Made by a program: the position numbers and the translations under genes. 8,548 bases of DNA, taken from positions 1 through 8,548 of the forward strand of contig QMVM01000079.1 of the NCBI GenBank assembly GCA_003661105.1, given 5' to 3'. Shown in pieces: positions 5,214 to 8,548 of the stretch; position 1 is the first letter of the stretch, and each line of letters opens with the position of its first letter. The stretch is from Methanosarcinales archaeon (lineage in GTDB: Archaea > Halobacteriota > Methanosarcinia > Methanosarcinales > Methanogasteraceae). The notes beneath the pieces were generated by a model, which was not told the origin of the DNA, made no database searches, and saw only the letters and a list, made by a program, of their open reading frames with translations.

Positions 5214-6508
5214 TGGCACGAAAAGAACCATCACTGACAACCGAGCGGTTCACGACGTCGCAGCTACTTGAGATCGACGCGTGTACCCGGTGCGGCGAGT
5301 GTCTGAACTGGTGTCCTGTGTATGAAGAGATTCAGGAGGAGACATTCACTCCGGAAGGCAGAGAGGGCATGAACGATGTCCAGAAGATGGACTTTGCACC
5401 GAAGAACAAGCTCACCGGCATGAGAGAGATGATCAACAAGGGCTACGGCTTGCGCGCAAAGCTCTTTGGTCCGAGGCAGATTCCCGAGGACGATGTCCTC
5501 AAGCTGAAGGACGAGATCTATCACTGCACAACATGTGGTATCTGTGGTACGGTCTGTGAGGCATCCATCAATACCGTGGAGGTCTGGGAGTCATTCCGCA
5601 GGAATGCAGTGATAAACAAGCGCGGACCTTATGGTAAGCAGACCGGTTTTGTGGATCTTTTAGCGTCCCACAACGTCTTCGCTGCTGACCAGGAGGATCG
5701 GCTCTGCTGGGTTCCTGAGGATGTCGAGATCAAGGACAAGGCAGAGGTTGCATACTTCACCGGATGTACCGCGGCGTTTCGGATGCAGCGGGTCGGTGTT
5801 GCAACGACAAGGGTTCTGCAGGCACTGAACATCCCGTTCACGATGCTCGGACCCGAGGAATGGTGCTGTGTCTCGGTGCTCATAAGGACCGGACAGCTCG
5901 AACTGGCGTCGGAGTTTGTGAACCACAACATCGATGCGATGGTCAAGAAGGGTGTGAAGACTGTGATCTATGCATGCGCGGGATGCCACCGGACCAGCAA
6001 AATCGACTGGCCCAAGTTCTACGAGGGTGGAGATCTCCCGTTCGAGACCATTGCAATCAGTGAGTACATGGACCGATTGCTGAATGATGGAACTCTCAGT
6101 GAAAGCGACTTCGACTGGAAGAACCCGCTGAAGCAGCGAGTAACATTCCACGATTCCTGCCATACAGGAAGGCATTGTGGAGTCTATGATGCGCCAAGAA
6201 GGATCTACGATATGGTTCCTGGCGCGGACTTCGTTGAGATGGCAAGAACGCGGGAACTGCAGCGTTGCTGCGGTGCAGGCGGCGGGATCAAGGCCGGTGT
6301 CTCTGATCTTGCGCTTAAGATGGCGCAGAAGAGAGTTCAGGATGCCGAACTTGTGAATGCTGACATCATAACATGCACATGCCCGTTCTGCAGGCGGAAC
6401 ATCATGGACGGCATCAATGCGATGGATACGAATATCATCTTCAAGGATCAACAGGAGATTCTTGCGGAAGCGATGGGACTTGATCTCACGCTGCCTGACA
6501 ATCCGTAA
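5213..6508 (+). CDS. hdrD: Heterodisulfide reductase catalytic subunit HdrD
   Basis: The protein has 431 residues and starts at an ATG sharing one base with the hdrE stop codon; GGTGGTGA just upstream (5202-5209) is its ribosome site. Two 4Fe-4S sites are visible: C24, C27, C30, C34 and C105, C108, C111, C115. Two complete CCG domains follow. The first is C185-x32-C218C219-x35-C255-x2-C258 and the second is C316-x35-C352C353-x36-C390-x2-C393. These spacings fit the CCG motif of HdrB/HdrD that binds the non-cubane iron-sulfur clusters where CoM-S-S-CoB is reduced. No membrane segment is present, so it should sit on the cytoplasmic side bound to HdrE. In methanogens the pair reduces the heterodisulfide with methanophenazine electrons; the reverse direction is proposed in methane oxidisers. 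Because both cysteine sets are intact I favour true HdrD over a degenerate HdrD-like or GlpC-like paralogue. Confidence 0.92.
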   Translation: MARKEPSLTTERFTTSQLLEIDACTRCGECLNWCPVYEEIQEETFTPEGREGMNDVQKMDFAPKNKLTGMREMINKGYGLRAKLFGPRQIPEDDVLKLKDEIYHCTTCGICGTVCEASINTVEVWESFRRNAVINKRGPYGKQTGFVDLLASHNVFAADQEDRLCWVPEDVEIKDKAEVAYFTGCTAAFRMQRVGVATTRVLQALNIPFTMLGPEEWCCVSVLIRTGQLELASEFVNHNIDAMVKKGVKTVIYACAGCHRTSKIDWPKFYEGGDLPFETIAISEYMDRLLNDGTLSESDFDWKNPLKQRVTFHDSCHTGRHCGVYDAPRRIYDMVPGADFVEMARTRELQRCCGAGGGIKAGVSDLALKMAQKRVQDAELVNADIITCTCPFCRRNIMDGINAMDTNIIFKDQQEILAEAMGLDLTLPDNP

Positions 6509-6530
6509 ATAGACAAACAGATGTAGATGC

Positions 6531-6568
6531 AATGGTTGATTTATTCAACCATTTCTATTTTTATTTCC
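6531..6568 (+). terminator. Hairpin plus T-rich tail after hdrD
   Basis: AATGGTTGA (6531-6539) and TCAACCATT (6545-6553) form a perfect 9-bp stem with a 5-base loop. A T-rich tail with a run of five T follows to about 6566. It begins 22 bases after the hdrD stop. It looks like a bacterial-type intrinsic terminator; in archaea the T-rich tail alone is generally enough to end transcription. Confidence 0.7.
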
Positions 6569-6588
6569 ATTGCGACATTGGGAAATAG

Positions 6589-6597
6589 ACTTAAGTG
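6589..6597 (+). promoter_or_regulatory. Possible TATA-like box for the Usp operon
   Basis: ACTTAAGTG is centred about 26 bases ahead of base 6619, which would give a 13-base leader containing GAGGGAT (6620-6626) before the ATG at 6632. The better TATA match TTTATAA at 6609-6615 is too close to that ATG to serve it, so the assignment is tentative. Confidence 0.3.
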
Positions 6598-6631
6598 TTA
6601 TGGGCTAATTTATAACATCGAGGGATCGCTT

Positions 6632-7483
6632 ATGGTAAAATTTCAATTCCTGTTACCGGTTGATGGCTCTGATTATTCCAGAGTAGCAGTCAAACATGCC
6701 ATACGGATGGCAGAGATGTACAACGCAGAGATTTCACCGATCTATGTGGTGGATACGAGAGCACACAAAGATACGGAGGAGATCGAGAAAGATACCGCGG
6801 TCGGACAGGCACTGGTCGATGATGTGCAGGATCAGTGCAAGAGTCACGGGATCGGGATACTCGAAGCAAGGGTGCTTACGGGATCACCATACAACGAGAT
6901 CATCAAGGAACAGAAGAGGATCGATGCCAGTGTGGTCATTCTTGGCGCTTATGGTGCGGAACGCGCCGAGGGTGAGATGATTGGCAGCACCGCTGAGCGC
7001 GTGCTTCGCGGCGCACAGTGCCATGTGCTGCTGGTGCGGGACAAACTCGAGAACGATCGGTTCTACCGGAATGTCATGATCCCGTCCGACGGTTCGATCG
7101 ATGCCAGATATGCTGCGACATTCGCTGCAAGCGTCGCGCACAGGTATCATGCCGATCTGATGGCGTGTTCCATAATACACACAGGCAGCAAGAAAGATAT
7201 GCTGGAGGCAGGGGGAGCCACCGATGATGTGGTCGCACTCGGCAAATCAAAAGGCATCGAGACAAAGACCCTGATATGGGAGGGGAAACCCGCAGTCGAG
7301 ATTTTAAAAGTGGTCGGTGCCAAGAACATCGATCTTGTGGTGATCGGCTACACCGGAAAGGGAAGAGTCTCCCGGTGGATGCTCGGGAGTGTATCTGAGA
7401 AGGTTGCACGAACATCACCGTGTTCGGTATTTGTTGTGAAGAGTACTCGCGTTGAGCGAGTGTATACCGTCAAGGAGAATTAA
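6632..7483 (+). CDS. Tandem-domain universal stress protein (first of pair)
   Basis: The protein has 283 residues from the ATG at 6632 and holds two Usp domains. Each starts with a strand and an Asp-Gly-Ser turn: FLLPVDGSD at 6-14 and VMIPSDGS at 148-155. Each ends with the ATP-binding motif G-x2-G-x9-G-S: G105, G108, G118-S119 and G239, G242, G252-S253. Both domains thus look able to bind nucleotide. Usp proteins are soluble and linked to stress tolerance, but no specific partner is shown here. The open frame extends left to 6527, but that part runs through the terminator and gives an unrelated hydrophobic stretch, while 6632 places the conserved Usp strand right after the start and has GAGGGAT ahead of it. 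It abuts the next gene, its paralogue, and has a shorter second domain: the stretch between the second strand and EGKPAVEIL (about 181-216) is roughly 29 residues shorter than in the neighbour. Confidence 0.88.
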   Translation: MVKFQFLLPVDGSDYSRVAVKHAIRMAEMYNAEISPIYVVDTRAHKDTEEIEKDTAVGQALVDDVQDQCKSHGIGILEARVLTGSPYNEIIKEQKRIDASVVILGAYGAERAEGEMIGSTAERVLRGAQCHVLLVRDKLENDRFYRNVMIPSDGSIDARYAATFAASVAHRYHADLMACSIIHTGSKKDMLEAGGATDDVVALGKSKGIETKTLIWEGKPAVEILKVVGAKNIDLVVIGYTGKGRVSRWMLGSVSEKVARTSPCSVFVVKSTRVERVYTVKEN

Positions 7484-8422
7484 ATGGCAAGATTTCAGTA
7501 TCTTGTACCGGTTGACGGTTCGGTTCAGTCAGACGCTGCAGTGGTACATGCAGCACGGTTTACCGAGATATACGGCGCGGAACTGACAATCGTCAATGTG
7601 GTGGACTCAAGCATGTACCAGGACCCGGATGTTATCGAGCGGATGGAAGCGACCGGAGACCTGTACCTAAACCGGGCAAGAGAGACTGCAGAAGAGTATG
7701 GCGCGGACGTAAAATCGACAAAGTTGCTGGTCGGGTATCCGTTCGATGAGATCATTAACAAAGCAGCTGAGATCGATGCCAGTGTAATCTTCATGGGCGC
7801 GACCGGACTGTCACATTCGGGACACATTGGTGCGGTCGCAAGCCGCGTACTGCGCGGTGCTGAGTGCCATGTCATGCTGGTGCGGGGCGACATACCAGAG
7901 ACCGGATACAAAAACATCCTCATCCCCACAGATGGCTCAAAGGATGCCGAGTATGCGGCACAATCAGGTCTTAGCATTGCAAAGAGATTCGGCGCAAAGG
8001 TCGCTGCGTGCAATATCGTTGATACAAGCCACATCGTTGAGACCCGGGTGGTTACTGCTGCCGGTGTTGGCGCGGGCAGGCATTATGGCGATATCATAAA
8101 ACTCCCGGAGTCTGCGATAAAAAAGATGCGGCAGCGTATGCTTGACGACTCTGCAAAGATTGCGGAGCGGGTAACAGAGATCGCGGAATCGAAAGGAGTG
8201 GATGCGAGGATCGTCATGCGTGACGGAAAACCTGCGCCCGAAATCCTAAAGATTGTGCGCGACGAGGGCATCGACCTGGTGGTGATCGGCTATACCGGAA
8301 AGAAGACGATCTCGAAGTTATTGATCGGGAGCATCTCTGAGAAAGTTGTAGCCACTGCACCATGCTCGGTCATCATCGTCCGTGGCAGCAGGATCGAGCG
8401 GGTAATTCCTGTGCATGAATAG
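7484..8422 (+). CDS. Tandem-domain universal stress protein (second of pair), altered first nucleotide loop
   Basis: The ATG directly follows the stop codon of the previous gene, with AAGGAG at 7472-7477 as ribosome site, so the two genes are surely co-transcribed. The protein has 312 residues and two Usp domains, beginning YLVPVDGSV (6-14) and ILIPTDGSK (145-153). The second domain carries a regular G-x2-G-x9-G-S motif (G269, G272, G282-S283). In the first, G105-A-T-G108 is followed after only 7 residues by G116-A117, so the loop is two residues shorter and lacks the usual Ser/Thr. Its nucleotide binding may be lost or changed. Compared with the upstream paralogue the second domain has an extra segment, rich in Gly then charged and helical (about 187-230). 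Both proteins end with a similar tail (RxERV). Likely a tandem duplicate that has diverged. Confidence 0.88.
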   Translation: MARFQYLVPVDGSVQSDAAVVHAARFTEIYGAELTIVNVVDSSMYQDPDVIERMEATGDLYLNRARETAEEYGADVKSTKLLVGYPFDEIINKAAEIDASVIFMGATGLSHSGHIGAVASRVLRGAECHVMLVRGDIPETGYKNILIPTDGSKDAEYAAQSGLSIAKRFGAKVAACNIVDTSHIVETRVVTAAGVGAGRHYGDIIKLPESAIKKMRQRMLDDSAKIAERVTEIAESKGVDARIVMRDGKPAPEILKIVRDEGIDLVVIGYTGKKTISKLLIGSISEKVVATAPCSVIIVRGSRIERVIPVHE

Positions 8423-8439
8423 GGTCCCTGGGATTTTCG

Positions 8440-8447
8440 TTTTAAAG
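8440..8447 (+). promoter_or_regulatory. TATA-like box for the right-edge gene
   Basis: TTTTAAAG follows the Usp operon by 17 bases and predicts a transcript start near 8470, 7 bases before the ATG at 8477, i.e. a nearly leaderless transcript. Confidence 0.5.
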
Positions 8448-8476
8448 ATGAATGCAGTGGGGGTTACTGGTTAACC

Positions 8477-8548
8477 ATGGAGTCAGACGGTGTATCGAAA
8501 CTCATCGAACATAAATGGACGATAGCAATCATAGCAGGCGTTTCGATC
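8477..8548 (+). CDS. N-terminus of an unrecognised, probably membrane protein, partial
   Basis: Only 24 codons lie in the window, and the frame is open to the right edge. The start is MESDGVSKLIEHKW followed by TIAIIAGVSI, which looks like a short cytoplasmic leader and the start of a hydrophobic helix, as in many transporters. A well-placed TATA-like box precedes it. The family cannot be told from this fragment. Confidence 0.5.
   Translation, partial: MESDGVSKLIEHKWTIAIIAGVSI

Noticed and set aside
5660..6532. 290-codon open frame on the minus strand opposite hdrD
   Set aside because: It is fully antisense to a gene with clear Cys motifs, and its translation shows no recognisable domain; long antisense frames are common opposite G/C-rich genes.
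6527..6631. N-terminal extension of the first Usp protein
   Set aside because: The extension reads through the terminator hairpin, is hydrophobic and non-conserved, and the Usp fold begins right after the ATG at 6632.
7525..8034. 169-codon open frame on the minus strand opposite the second Usp gene
   Set aside because: Antisense shadow of a confident Usp gene, with no recognisable features.
8425..8433. TCCCTGGGA palindrome after the second Usp gene as a terminator
   Set aside because: No room for a loop, so it cannot form a useful hairpin; the nearby T-runs might still end transcription but the evidence is weak.

Overview
The window looks archaeal, most likely from a cytochrome-containing methanogen or a related methane/alkane-oxidising lineage (Methanosarcinales or ANME-like). 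The evidence is an archaeal CTP-dependent riboflavin kinase with an N-terminal winged helix, a membrane heterodisulfide reductase pair (hdrE-hdrD), an archaeal-type tRNA thiolation enzyme, and A/T-rich TATA-like boxes about 25 bases ahead of predicted transcript starts. The lineage is inferred from gene content alone.

Layout. (1) Bases 1-281, minus strand: the 5' part of a winged-helix riboflavin kinase gene (ribK/RbkR type) that runs off the left edge, with a TATA-like box at 333-340. (2) Bases about 430-2690, plus strand: an accessory stretch. It holds a frameshifted UPF0175-type antitoxin relic, an A/T-rich gene for a 466-residue protein with Cys pairs and a C-terminal Schlafen/AlbA_2 domain, and a small antitoxin-like gene without a visible toxin partner. 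(3) Bases 2694-4000: a TtuA/NcsA-family tRNA 2-thiolation ATPase, then a small DsrE-like protein with its own promoter. (4) Bases 4001-4400: no convincing gene. This gap holds a possible terminator, a hairpin-forming intergenic repeat, and an elaborate promoter/leader for the next operon. (5) Bases 4401-6508: hdrE and hdrD overlapping by one base, followed by a 9-bp hairpin with a T-rich tail. (6) Bases 6632-8422: two abutting genes for tandem-domain universal stress proteins. (7) Bases 8477-8548: the start of an unrecognised, probably membrane-spanning protein.

How the genes may work together. HdrE (membrane cytochrome b) and HdrD (two 4Fe-4S sites and two complete CCG cysteine sets) should form the membrane enzyme that couples methanophenazine to the CoM-S-S-CoB heterodisulfide. 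The upstream thiolation enzyme and DsrE-like protein are also sulfur or Fe-S related, but separate promoters give no proof of a shared pathway. The Usp pair forms its own operon after a strong terminator. The most unusual parts are the accessory island (antitoxin decay and the composite AlbA_2 protein), the repeat-rich hdrED leader, and the altered nucleotide-binding loop in the second Usp protein.
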